This document shows positions 1-12,900 of a DNA stretch of 64,000 nucleotides, one piece after another (the first letter of the stretch is position 1; the number at the start of each line of letters is the position of its first letter). Source of the DNA: Bolinopsis microptera (lineage: Eukaryota > Ctenophora > Tentaculata > Lobata > Bolinopsidae). Below the pieces are notes generated by a model that worked only from the letters and a program-made list of their open reading frames with translations, had not been told where the DNA came from and did no database searches. Location of the stretch: positions 3,070,845-3,134,844 of the forward strand of contig NC_087084.1 of assembly GCF_026151205.1 (NCBI RefSeq), read 5' to 3'. A program made the translations under genes and the position numbers.

Positions 1-561
1 GGACTTAGTTCCGACATAGTAGTAGTATTAGTATAAATCTAGCTTTGTTATCTTGTGGCACTCCGCAACAATTGATTATGATTATAAACATGAAACATCG
101 ATTTAGCTTTAAAAATTTGAACACTTAAATTTACTCGCATAACTTTAAGATAATATCCCAAGTAAAAGCTACAAACCTCATACGATTGTTCATTTGCAGT
201 TTGCAAATAAAAATTGCAGACTTCACTACAGATTTAGCTTAAATTTATCTGTATAACTTTCAAATAACATCTAAAAAGTAAAAGCTACGCACCTCATAAG
301 ATTGAACGATTAGCGGACAATTTGCAGACTTAGCTGCAGAATGTGAGTGTATCGTGTTACACACTACACGTCACTCATTATAGTTCCGCCTTCTCTCACA
401 ACTATTTTTACACAAGCAAAGTTGTGTTCTGTGTTCTGTGTGAAACTATTAACTATGTGAGTGCATTGTGTGTTTTCCGTGTTTTGTGATATTTCAAACT
501 ATCAAATTAAAGAAATTTGATACCATCTTGGTATGAAACATTAACCTGAAGTGTGGACAAT
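1..561. other. Non-coding, nothing recognised
   Basis: AT-rich sequence without an open reading frame of note or a recognisable exon. It holds two loosely similar stretches (about 110-190 and 220-310) that share the phrase about calcium-free simple sequence 'agtaaaagctac', suggesting an old local duplication. No RNA gene or promoter is apparent. Confidence 0.5.
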
Positions 562-864
562 CAGTGGTAAATAGCCAACTACAAAGTGGCAAATAACCAA
601 CTACAAAGTGGTAAATAACCAACTACAAAGTGGTAAATAGCTAACTACAAAGTGGTAAATAACCAACTACAAAGTGGTAAATAACCAACTACAAAGTGGT
701 AAATAACCAACTACAAAGTGGTAAATAACCAACTACAAAGTGGTAAATAACCAACTACAAAGTGGTAAATAACCAACTACAAAGTGGTAAATAGCTAACT
801 ACAAAGTGGTAAATAACCAACTACAAAGTGGTAAATAACCAACTACAAAGTGGTAAATAACCAG
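562..864. repeat. 22-bp minisatellite
   Basis: About 14 head-to-tail copies of a 22-bp unit (gtggtaaataaccaactaca plus aa) with only occasional substitutions (ataacc/atagct). The near identity of units suggests recent expansion or homogenisation. It codes for nothing recognisable. Confidence 0.95.
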
Positions 865-3800
865 CTGCGAATCAATAAATATTGAATCATCATCCAACAT
901 GGCCCAGTGGGTAACATGATGTCATGTTTGAATGTTAAAATTACACACATTCCTAACTATCATCTAATTAGACCCAACACCGCACAGTACACAAACATGT
1001 AGAGAGAGTGAATAATGTACACACTTTTCACATCTCCGGCTGTTCCAACCTGTACACAATGTCTGTACATTCCCACCTAATGTCTGTACATTCCCACCTA
1101 ATTATACTGAATAGAAGTCATTAGAGGTGATTAAAGAAATGAGACCTGAATTGTGAATACAAAAACAACTGCTCTGAACGTTTACGTGATACACTAATAA
1201 TATAGTGCTGTAATAACTAGAGATTGTAATAACTAGAGATTGTAATAACTAGAGATTTATACATCGCTTTATAGCCGAAAAGAACTCCAAATCGGAAGAT
1301 TAAGTTCAAGCCATCTAAAGTGACTCATGAACATGTATATAAGATAAAATAGATAAATCAATTCTACATTTATTACACGCTTCGACATTTAAATATACGC
1401 AACGGATATTGGATAGTATGAAACATGAATTTATACGAAAAGTTATTATATGACAACCCTTCACTGCGCAATACTATTGAATACTTATTAGTCATATAGC
1501 GTGACCTGTAACTTTTCATTACTAAGTAATCAATATGTAACCACTGTATTATTAGCAACACATCAGTATTTAAGTTTTTAGCTGCTGAACATATTTTTAG
1601 TACTACTGGAGGTTTACTGAGCGTACAGTGACAAATACTTACAAATACTTACAAATACTGACGCAAATACTGACGCACGAGACAAGCTATCGTAATGTGT
1701 GTTTATTACAAGCACCGTTCTACTTCCACTACAGTATAATACACAGTATATTACACAGTGTAATACACTGTGTAATACACTGTGTAATAGACTGTGTAAT
1801 AGACTGACGTTTACTTAACAGACAGGAACTCTGTAATATCTACTGAAATCAAACTTAACTTAACTTAACTATTCCTTAATTCCCAGCTGACTCCACGTAG
1901 TTGAGTTATATATCCGAAATTAGCAGGCAGATTAGTTTAGTGAGTATTGGCTCGCATTTTGCGGGTTTTGGCAAATACCTAAGTAGAGAAACCCTTACAT
2001 GAATTACAAAGGATTTTGTAGAGATACATTTAATGTTTGGTAGTAGGTACTGCTCTTCTTAACTTATCATATTATATAGAACGTGAATTAAAATGTAAAA
2101 TACGTGTAATTTAGGAATGTTTGTTGGTAGTGTCAGACTTTTAAGTCATCTAACTATCTAACTAGTACATGGCGTAGTGTTCACTGTTCCATAAAAATGT
2201 ATTTTATATTAAACAGATTTTGATTGCTTTATGAGTATTAGCATAATATTGACTGGTCTATTTAATGAAATAAATAAATAAAACAGTTACATTCCAGATG
2301 GATTAGGGCAAAAGGCATATTATCATGCCTATGTTTAGCGTGCCTTGATTTATTGTTTATTTATCCTTTCTCCCAAGGCTAAGTAGTGAAGTAGAGGCTT
2401 CATGTGCAAATCCTTTGGCGGACCTGGAGGAACCGAACTGTAAACCAATGTAAATAATACCCCTATTTACTGTGCACCTCAATCTACCAGTCAAAACCCC
2501 CGAGAGGCCCTGTAACTGCAGTTATATCGATATTGTACCATGATTCTACTCGTAAGCATGTGCATTGTGCCCCCACATTTAGTTAATACAGTTTCTAAAC
2601 GTCAGAACTGATAAATATTATCACATTGTATAATTGTGACCTAAGTTTTGTGACCTATGTGAGTGATCTACCTGTATCGCTGTGGTTACGTTAACATAAT
2701 ATGGTAACTGTACGTCTAGACTTGATATCTCGTAATACCAGGATCTTTACACGGATGATACGTATCAGGTTGTTGACGACAACTGATGTATATATATATA
2801 TATAGTACATTGGTATGCAGTACATGTATGTAATTGGCATGTCTCACCAGGTTTTAGGTCGGACCCTTATAGGATATATTATTATGAACAAGGTGTTCCA
2901 GGGTTGGAACTTTGAAAGCGTTCTTTAGTGGTAAACTTAGCTGTTATTACAACAGGTTATTCTAAATTTAAACATTGAAACTAAGAAATCAAGAAATGCG
3001 AACTTGTTCGAAATTCCAAAAATTTCTCGAAATGAAATATCCCGGTAATTAAATTATGTAATATGTATGTTAATTTTGTCTGTTACGGAAAAATTCTGGA
3101 ACTTTCTTAGCTAGGCTTCATAAAAATGATTTAGTTTGGCTTTAATTTGGTGCCAAGCTAACTTATGTTACCAAAGAATCAGAACCATCGCATGGTGGCA
3201 TCAGCGACTACTTTACTGAACCAAGTGTTATATAATATATATATATTATAAAGTTTCCGTTATGAATATGAAAAACGTATGGCGACATGATGCATTTTAT
3301 CAATTGGTAGAAATACGTTTGCTAAATTAACAGGTATGAGTATTACAATGCCAACTATGCTGTTATATGGTTAAGTATGTGGTATGCCCCGTTATGGTTA
3401 CAATACAGAAATTACACTTTGCCGGAGCAGCCAGAAAACTTTCTCGACGACGAAAATAAACCTCTTCGTTCGAGAAAGTTTCTCTTTTTACGAGAAAGTT
3501 TCTCGTACAAAGAAGTTTATTCTTGAATAATATTCCTGAGGAGTGAGGAAACTAGCGTGGGTTAGAGATATTAAACAATATCCTGTTCAGAAGTCACGTA
3601 TGATAAATCACCTAATCACGTATTCCAACGGTCAAGAGTTACTAATTATAGATTACAAATCGTACAGGCCCTTACCATACTACATAATTATCCTAATTAT
3701 ACCCTCTGACATGGACAGTTCCTATTTAAAAGAGTTGGCAGTCAGTATAGGGTATCATGATGTCATTTCACTTTAATACAATCATCCACTTAAAGACACT

Positions 3801-5604
3801 AAACACATGATAAATTTCACACAAAAAACCCAACCAATCAAGTTTCGTAAATCAGACCACGTGACAGCCACCTGACCAATCACAATCAGCCGGCCCACCT
3901 TGACTAATACCTGATGTGTGGGAGTGTATGTGTAATTAGATAATGGGGTGTAATTAGATAATGGGGTGTAATTAGATAATGGGGTGTAATTAGATAATGG
4001 AGTGTAATTAGATAATGGGGTGTAATTAAATAAGTGTTCGAATCCAGCTCCAGAGAGTGAGAGCGTGTTAAATCTAACACTCAAATATCTGATATTTCGT
4101 GTACTTGTGACATCTGTCATATGTACAGTTTCTTACACCGGATATAGTGACAATAAACTAGAAACTACATCCTAGATACATGCATTCTTTATTCTCTAGC
4201 ATTCCATCTGGAGGAACTTAAATAATTTTACTTCTTAAGTTAAGGAACTTGATTAGTTAGGAACTTTATTGTGATATCTTCAGATTATCCTATTTAAATA
4301 TTTATACTTGGGTGAGGTGAGGAACAATACATTAAACGCAGTAGACTAATTATAATAGACTAGTAAACTAAATGTAGGCAGATTCTAGACATGAATGTAA
4401 CTAATCTCATAGCACCACATTTCTCACCGTCTATCTAACCACGTATCATCGAAGTTACTTGATTTACTCGCAATAAAGAACCATAAACACTTTAAACACA
4501 CCCTCTCACCTGTAACTTAAACTTACACTATCACCCGTAACCTAAACCAATCAAAACAATATTGTCACCTCATGCAACGCAATACAAAACACTACATGAA
4601 ACACACTTTAACATAGTAGTCACACTTTTACACTTTAACTCTCTCTCTTTTAATACACGATGAAAGAAAAGTGCCCAACTCGATCGCATCGTATTATAAT
4701 ACACTAAACGCTGCGTGTGACTTCTTCAAACGCTGTTGATAAGGCGCTGCTGCTGTGTAACACTTACTGACCTAGCCTTGTTTAATTATATAACTGATGA
4801 TGTCATCATGACGTCATACGTTACGTGATGTTACACAGTGGGGGGTATTGAGTCTGGGATGTCATTAGAACTTTATTGTGTAGGGGCCGGGTGTGAATTG
4901 TGTGAATTAAGTCCTAACGGCTGTGAGCTACCGGCTACAGGAACACTAGGACTACATTGTTAGAAATATAATATGTCATCTACATCTGCATCTGCATCTG
5001 CATCAGCTCTGTATTCGTGTTACGAAGGAGAGTACAGTGATATTTGTAAAATATCGACTTAATGAATTTTAGATATTCAATAAAACCCCAATTTACCACA
5101 ACCCAATTTACCCGGGGTGTTTCCTTCCCCAAAACTCCGTGGCGAATCGGATTTTACTGTACCAGCATTTTTCGAAATTCCAAAGCTTTAAAATACCAGA
5201 CATCGTTGCCTAAACACTAAAATGGAGTAGTAAATATTAGAGATGTTTGCCGGCCAACGACTGGCGAGTTCCGGAATAAATTTATAAACATTTTCTGTAT
5301 TACAGTAAACATAGTATAGTATAGGGTGGATTACTTGATGAAATATCAGAGTGTATACATGTTCTACATTCCAAGAGCCACAAGGCTGACCGTTAAAATA
5401 GATATGCTCTAATCTAGATGATACTTTTAGATGAGACGTTAAACATGAGATTATATGCTCATTTCGTGTGAGCTGTTGGAGAAATAGACATTTTCTTGGA
5501 TGTGTCTTAAAGACAAGAATTTTAACATTGCTTAGTAAATAATCTAAAGAATTGAAGAAAAAAACTTACTTCTATGAGGCTGATTTAATTAAGGGTCAAG
5601 ATTT
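865..5604. other. Repeat-rich region upstream of integrin exons; no exon recognised
   Basis: No exon can be assigned with confidence. The stretch contains several short tandem repeats (about 1197-1256, 1626-1680 and 1728-1805, a TA run at 2790-2813, CATCTG repeats at 4980-5008), a cluster of complementary segments at 3428-3520 (repeated ctttctcg / cgagaaag motifs), and a TGATGTCA/TGACGTCA pair at about 4798-4816. The missing 5' exons of the integrin gene (signal peptide, PSI and first hybrid segment) are expected here or to the left. Two Cys-containing candidates, at 2378-2449 and near 4892, were considered and not accepted. Confidence 0.5.
3931..4028. repeat. 18-bp tandem repeat
   Basis: Five to six copies of tgtaattagataatgggg. 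Translation on the minus strand gives a low-complexity peptide (NYTPLS repeated), which is a by-product of the repeat rather than a gene. Confidence 0.9.
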
Positions 5605-5663
5605 AACATATTTAACATATTTAACATATTTAACATATTTAACATATTTAACATATTTAACAC
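5605..5663. repeat. 9-bp repeat abutting a 3' splice site
   Basis: Six copies or more of atttaacat run directly into the acceptor (cactttcag, ending 5669) of the first recognised integrin exon. Each unit contains TTTAAC, which fits the animal branch-point pattern YTNAY. Confidence 0.85.
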
Positions 5664-5669
5664 TTTCAG

Positions 5670-8600
5670 GAGAGGAACGAAATATATCAGTAACGGTTAA
5701 GTCCTCTAAAGATTATCCTCTAGATGTGTACTATCTTATGGACTTCTCTTATTCTATGAAGGAGGATTTAACCAAGTTAAAAGAGTTGACTAGTAATATA
5801 AGTAAGTGTGTTTCCGCCTAGTACTACTAGCCTTTCATGATATTCCCATAATTTGTCCATAATTTTTGAACCGAAATAGAAGTGCATAAAATTGATATTT
5901 CCAGACTGATATTTGTCCATAAATTCTGAACTAATACATAGAAGTGCAAAATTTAGATGTTTCTTATTCATATTATAAGCATGTGATTATTTCAACAACA
6001 TTTTATTCCCGAGATAAGAATTTAAATACGAAAAATCCAAATGTTAAACCCTGATAGTACTATTTATTTGATTACCGGATATGATGATTTCTTTTCTTAC
6101 GCTTACTTTGCTTTAGTTGACAACTTGAAAGATATTTCCTCAAACTACAGTATTGGTTTTGGAACATTCGTGGATAAGCCCATCTCGCCCTACGCTAAAA
6201 CTGGTTAATATTTTTCTTTAAATCTAGATTAAAAAAAGTAAAAGCTTGCATTTTGCTGCAAACTCTTTGAAATACTTGAATTCGTAAGTATTTCTAAAAG
6301 ATATTCACTTTTTAAAACTCCTCTTAATACTTAATATCTTAGTTGCCAAAACTGAATTTTCACCCAAATTTGTTGCTCTCAAATTAATGGTAAATAAATT
6401 AAATTAATGAAAAATTAGATTAATGGCAAATAATGTTTGTTACTCAAATTAATTGAGCTCAAAGTTTTGGCACACAAATTTTTGGGAACTAAAGCATCCC
6501 AAATATTTCGTCAAAGTGAACGCACAAGCTGCTAATTTTAGAAACATTTAAAAAAGCAGCAGAGTTGAGATAGAAGTATGTCAGCTGTGAAGACTGCTGA
6601 GTGTGAAGTACCCCAGCTATGAAACCCTCAAAGTGTATACACTGTCAGTAGTTCAGTAGTTACCGTGCTAGGACACGGTTGTCGGTTAAACATTAAAACA
6701 ACCCATAACATGCTGCTTGTCTTCTCCTAGACTCTTCTAACTTTAAACTTATGTTATGTTTGACGTGTCTTGAGTGCAGAGCTGTGAACAATACAACACC
6801 TTCAAACTTTCAATTTTACCTATCGCAATATAACTTACTGAACATTGTTCATTGAACAGTATGAGCTAAGAGCTTGGAGTGTTACTTTACAGTTTACAGT
6901 TAAGCTTATAATATTGTTACAATGTATAACAGCGTTGTGATATGTAGTATCCTTGGCCTGCTAGTCAGTGTCTCAACAAATCGTACATAATCTCCGCTTG
7001 TTATTATGACAACGTGTTAGACAACATGTTGTTGGATATTGTCACTTCAACAGTGCTAGCCAATATGTCAAGATGACTTTGTCATTTATTTTACAATTAA
7101 TTTAAGCTGATTTGAATTATTAGCTTCATGTTGAATTAACGGGTCTGTAAAATTTCGAATAAAGAACATCGTGACCAGGGCTTTGTTAAAATATTCACAT
7201 AAAATTAAAATGTATCATTTTTACAGAACCAGGTCAGATAGAGAAGCCATGTGAATTGTGTCAAGCTGTACATTCCTTTAACCACGAAATGAGCATGACT
7301 TCAGGTGACGGTGCAACCGAGGCTCTCAAGGTATGGTTTAAAATATTTCCTTGTGTTTGCATTGAAATTAGTACTTAAATGTATATTATTGACAAGTTAT
7401 ATGCCCACTTAAATTAAGCTTTGTCTTATGAGGTAGTAGAATATTATTCTGTTTTATTGGACCATTGTATTACAATTATAAGACATGCCGCCTAGCATGT
7501 AAATCGCGCTTTGTTCTTGTGTAATCTACGGATTACAAAGGAAATGCGTCTAGTTGCTCCGTTCAAAATGTGCATTCGATGATTGAATTATCAGTAAACT
7601 TTAGATTCGTATTTATTAAATCGAAATCTCGCTTACAATAACATGAATATTATACCAAAAAAGTAGAATATAGTCAAGAAATATAATGATCTAATGATCA
7701 CCACTTCAAAAATCGTTTCATTCCTTCGATAATAGATTTCGGCTATTTGTATCGCAACATTATTTGAGATGAGGTACCTTGTATTAGATAAACGACCCTC
7801 TTCGGCCGTTTGGTGGAAGCACGATGATCGCAGGGAAGCTCTATATTACTCACTGTAGATATAACTTATGCTTTTGAAACCTCACAAATGCTGTCATACC
7901 GGTCGATTACGTATGCCTGGATTCAGTTTCATATATTGCGTGAGCGCGCGCCGTCGCCTAATGGTATACGCATATACAAAGTGCTGCGCGCGCCGCGCGT
8001 GTGTAGTTTCTTAATTTATAAATGTGATTAATCTGATCGATCAGGCGGCTTCGTCGTGGTCTTCTATGCATGGCGCCGAATATGAACAATAAACATGTAA
8101 GTTTCTCCCATACTACCGACCAAGATTGAACAATATATTTCTGCAGTCGAGGTTAAGCAGTTTGAGTATCTCTTCCAATGTGGACAACCCCGAGGGTGGT
8201 TTTGAAGCTATCGTACAGGCTGCTGTATGTTCTGATGTAAGTTGATAAAAAGCCTGAGTTCAGGTTAATTTAAGATTATGTTCGGAAGAAAAATCAATAC
8301 GAATTTATTGTTTTATAATTCAATGTTGTGTTTTACAGCTTATAAAGCAGTAATTTTAAATTTTGAAAAGAAAGCTTTAATTTAATTCTGTTTTCATCAT
8401 TTATGTTGTTAATGTTCCCCCCTAATTACTAATGTTACTTAATACTTATGTTACTTATGTTACTTATGTTACATATGTTACTTATGTTCACCCCCTCAGG
8501 ATATCGGTTGGAGGGACCCCGCTCGAAAAGTCATATTCTTCGCTACTGATGCTGTGTTTCACGTTGCTGGAGACGGAAAATTGGCGGGAATTGTTGAGCC

Positions 8601-9999
8601 CAATGAGGGGACCTGTGGAATGTCAAATAATAAGTACACTCGTAGTTTAAATCAGGTTAGTTATCCTACTGCAGTTATCATATGTTTATGAGATGTGTTT
8701 CCCAAATCATAATTTTAATTGTGCGAAAATCGTCCGATTTGTCTGGACATAATAAAATAGCCCGTCCAACGTTAGATCAACATGAAATACATTTTTGAGT
8801 GTACAAATTGGTACCAGCCACCAGGTGGAGCGAATAAATTAGCCGGGAACAACAAATAGTAGCATAATACTCCCCTGAACGTGATTAATGATCCTGTTTA
8901 TAGCTCAGTTGATTATTAAACCTATTTTGTCCAGGATTACCCTTCAATTGGCCAGCTAAACGATGTCCTGATAAAGAACCAGGTGATCCCCATCTTCGCT
9001 GTTACCGCTCAGATGCAGAATGTTTATCAAGAGCTGTCAGAACATCTTACCCAACTTTCATCCGTTGGTAAGAGCTTATTAGTCTTAATATAGTCTTACT
9101 ATGTAGCTTACTATTAGTCTTACCATAGATGTGGATTCTGGTGGGGAGGTGAGACGTATTTTTTTGACAGGAATATACCAATCTGCTTTCACTACAAACC
9201 CCAGAATTACTGTCATGTGTCAAAAAAAAAGTCTCACTTCCTTTCCAGAATCCACATCTATTAGTCTTACTGTGAAGTACAGCTTATTCCGAATGTTTGA
9301 TTAGGACTACTATTCAAATCACGATGCAAATTCAAAACATCCGTTCAATTCTTGACAGTATAACTCCCCATAATTTCCCGTCCATGAAATTAAAAGTAAA
9401 TAAAAAATTCATTCCATTCTAGGAAAGTTGAGCGACAACTCAGACGATGTAGCTAACCTTATCAAGGATCAGTTGGAGAGTATCGTATCCTCCACCCAGC
9501 TGAACCCTCAAGCTCCTCCCGGAGTTACAGTCACTGTGATCCCCAAGTGTGCTGGTGCACAGGTAAGTTGGAGAGAGGGTGGCATGTTCGTAAGTAGGAA
9601 ATACACGTTTACATAATAAGATAAAATCAAATACACGATTAAAGTAAAATCGCACATGTTTTATTTTGACACTCACGGTTATATAAGTCGCACGAGGGAG
9701 CTATTATATATGTGCGAAGGATATAGACTAGACTTTGCCAAATATTTTTCTTCAGAATTATGCGGTCTTTGTCAACATACTCAAAGTTCAGTTTTAGTTA
9801 TATTACATATATTATATACTACTGACTGAAGATAAAAACGTACTCTCCTTATAACAATACCTTTATTCAGACGGAAATGGTAAACGGACAGGGATGTTCA
9901 AATGTAACAATAGACGAGGAAGTTAGTTTCAGTATTGTAGTTAAGGTGGCCGAGTGTTTGTCAGAAGAGGAAGCTAACTCCTACAACTTTAACATTGAG
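5670..9999 (+). CDS. Integrin beta: betaI (vWA-like) and hybrid-domain exons
   Basis: Eight exons. Exon 1 (5670-5801) holds the DxSxS MIDAS motif as DFSYS with the following acidic ADMIDAS pair. 6117-6203 reads SIGFGTFVDKPISPY. 7227-7330 encodes the specificity-determining loop with a Cys-x2-Cys pair (PCELC). 8147-8236 gives NVDNPEGGFEAIVQAAVC, supplying the LIMBS Asn/Asp and MIDAS Glu. 8500-8655 gives IGWRDPARKVIFFATDA. 8935-9067 gives IPIFAVTAQ. 9423-9562 and 9871-9999 finish the domain and return to the hybrid domain (VSFSIVVKV). All metal-site residues visible in the family are kept, so ligand binding should be functional. Introns carry the repeats and an inverted repeat listed separately. 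Confidence 0.93.
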
Positions 10000-12900
10000 G
10001 TAATTAATAATTATCCTTCATCAGAACTCCTGTTTGCCATTTTTAAAACGCAGAATTAAAAACCAGAGCTTTTACGCCGCACATCCTGTAGTTTACCTCA
10101 CAAATTAATTAATATCCTTGGTTTTGGTCGATTTTTTCCCCAATGTTTATATTTAGTTTTTCACTGTCATTAACTACAATCGTGGTGGCACCCAATATGA
10201 AGGTCCATTATCCAATTATCCCATTATCCAATTATCCAGGTTCCCGGTATAGCTACTATCCCGATCTCTATTGACATGATCTGTGAGTGTCCCTGTGAAA
10301 AGGACGAGGATAATATAGATAAGGGATCTGATAAGTGTAACAGTGCAGGGGATCTGATCTGTGGAGCTTGTCAGTGTCATGCGGAGAGTTACGGTAAAAA
10401 CTGTGAGGTAATTATCTTGTTATTTAATGGTTTTTAATTGGGTTTTTAATTGGTTTGAGCACGTTCTGAGTATCTGCATCATATCTTTATTTCTGGAAAT
10501 AACTGGATATCAAGGTCACACCAATCTTACCTGCCATTTACTAGGCAAGTATCTGCTCGGGCATCAATCCGACTTATTAGCACCAAATTAATTAACCAAT
10601 CAGCAATTCCACTGACTCAACAACATATTGCTCCCTTTCAGTGTAACCAAACTAAAGACAAGAGCAAGGACAAATGTATTAACCCAGTTTCCGGAGCCAT
10701 ATGTGGGGGCGACAACAACGGAAAGTGTATTTGTGGACAGTGCGAGTGTATCCAACCTAGCAGAGACAATTACCAGAGATGGGGTAATGTGAACTGTTTC
10801 TTCCATCTATCTGTATTGGTCTGATAACAAAGACATACCTACTCACTGACAGACAGACACACCGACATAGCGAATGACTGATGACCGATAATATAGACTG
10901 ACAGATAGACTGACTCACGCAGATATCTTTCGACCGATAAAACTTTCTTTTTTGAGATCACGACAGAATGAACCTATTATAGCTGAATAAGTAATAAAAG
11001 CTCTGATAACCAAATTGCTGTAAATTGTTAAGTTTAGAAACATTCAATTCCGAATAATCTTGATGACAAGTCTTCCCAAATATAAAACAAAAATAAATTA
11101 ATTGTCTAATAAATTATTCACGTTACAGGAGAGTTTTGCGAGTGCAGTAACTACGAGTGTCCCCGTAATGAGGATAATCAGATTTGCTCTAATAACGGCT
11201 ATTGTTTCTGTGGAGATTGCGACTGTAACAAGACTGCTAATGGTTTGTCATGGGGTGGACGGCAGGGGGGTGGGGGTTTCACAATCTGCAGACCTCTCAC
11301 ATTGGATAATATTTATAATTTTCTTGTGATTAGCTGTTTTTGAAATGACCATAGCATAGGTAAAGTGAGGAAAGTGAGATATTGGTGTATTACATACTTG
11401 TTGTTAAGATCTTCTTATCTACACAACTCTCTGATCTTATATCTTATCTACTCTCTTATCTACTCTCTTATCTACTCTCTGATCTTCTCTCTTATCTACT
11501 CTCTTATCTACTCTCTTATCTACTCTCTTATCTTCTCTCTTATCTACTCTCTTATCTACTCTCTTATCTACTATCTTATCTACTCTCTTATCTACTCTCT
11601 TATCTACTCTCTTATCTACTCTCTTATCTACTCTCTGATCTACTCTCTTATCTTCTCTCTTATCTTCTCTCTTATCGTCTCTCTTATCTACTCTCTTATC
11701 TTCTCTCTTATCTACTCTCTTATCTACTCTCTTATCTACTCTCTTATCTACTCTCTTATCTTCTCTCTTATCTACTCTCTTATCTACTCTCTTATCTTCT
11801 CTCTTATCTACTGTCTTATCTACTATCTTATGTACTCTCTTATCTTCTCTCTTATCTTCTCTCTTATCTACTCTCTTATCTTCTCTTTTATCTACTCTCT
11901 TATCTTCTCTCTTATCGTCTCTCTTATCTTCTCTCTTATCGTCTCTCTTATCTTCTCTCTTATCTACTCTCTTATCTACTCTCTTATCTTCTCTCTTATC
12001 TTCTCTCTTATCTACTCTTATCTACTCTCTTATCTACTCTCTTATCTTCTCTCTCTGATCTTCTCCATTTCAGGTACCCCTAAGCAAACAACAGATCCTC
12101 AGTTTACAGGCAAGGATTGTGGGTGCCCTGTCTCTAAAGAAGGCTGCATCCATCCCGAAACTGGCATTGAGTGCTCTGGTATGTGACATTTATTGTTGAT
12201 ATAATATGACGATAGATTCCCTGAATTTTAAATATTGAATTGTTTACTTTCTTTTTAAATTGAAGGTGAAGTGTTGATTGCATTTTGTAATTGAATGGAT
12301 TTAATTGAGTTTGTTTGCACCGTGTTAAACACTACTCTACACTCTACACTCTACACTCTATATATTCAACACTCTACACTCTCTATATTCAACACTCTAC
12401 ACTCTACACTCTCTATATTCAACACTCTACACTCTACACTCTCTATATTTAACACTCTACACTCTACACTCTCTATATTCAACACTCTACACTCTACACT
12501 CTCTATATTTAACACTCTACACTCTACACTCTCTATATTCAACACTCTACACTCTATACTACACAGGGTCTACTAACGGTGAATGTGTGTGCGGGGAGTG
12601 CCAGTGTAAACCTGACCACTACGGCAAGTACTGTGATATCTGCCAGAACTGTGGTCCTCTCAACTGTACCCTATATCTGGATTGTGTGGAATGTGTCTAC
12701 GAGAAATTCGATGATGTGAGTATAGTAGTTGTGTGGTTGTAAGTGTAGCGGTTGACCGGTTAAGAGTACTCTTTTAAGTTTTAGCTGGTAAATGGCTTCC
12801 TGCTATAATAACATCAGCATAGGTCGATCTTGTGCCATATGGTCCAAATTTATGGTTAAAAATGTATGGTAAACTACCTTATTAAATGAAATTTTTACGA

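Noticed and set aside
562-864. CRISPR-like repeated array
   Set aside because: Units are contiguous without spacers and the genome is eukaryotic; it is a minisatellite. The same applies to the arrays at 47458 and 57175.
2378-2449. Possible PSI-type exon (ASCANPLADLEEPNCKPM)
   Set aside because: It loosely resembles the Cys spacing after an integrin PSI domain, but its end phase (2) does not fit the exon at 5670 (needs 1), and the acceptor is poor.
4880-4955. Cys-rich frame CELCELSPNGCELP, reminiscent of a PSI start
   Set aside because: The spacing C-x2-C-x6-C fits, but the fourth Cys is missing, no clean splice sites bracket it, and chance is a sufficient explanation.
11365-12186. Long open frames of SLIY/YLLS repeats (273 and 233 codons)
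   Set aside because: They are translations of the 12-bp intronic minisatellite; only the last part (12074-12178) is a real integrin exon, and its frame is set by the splice acceptor.
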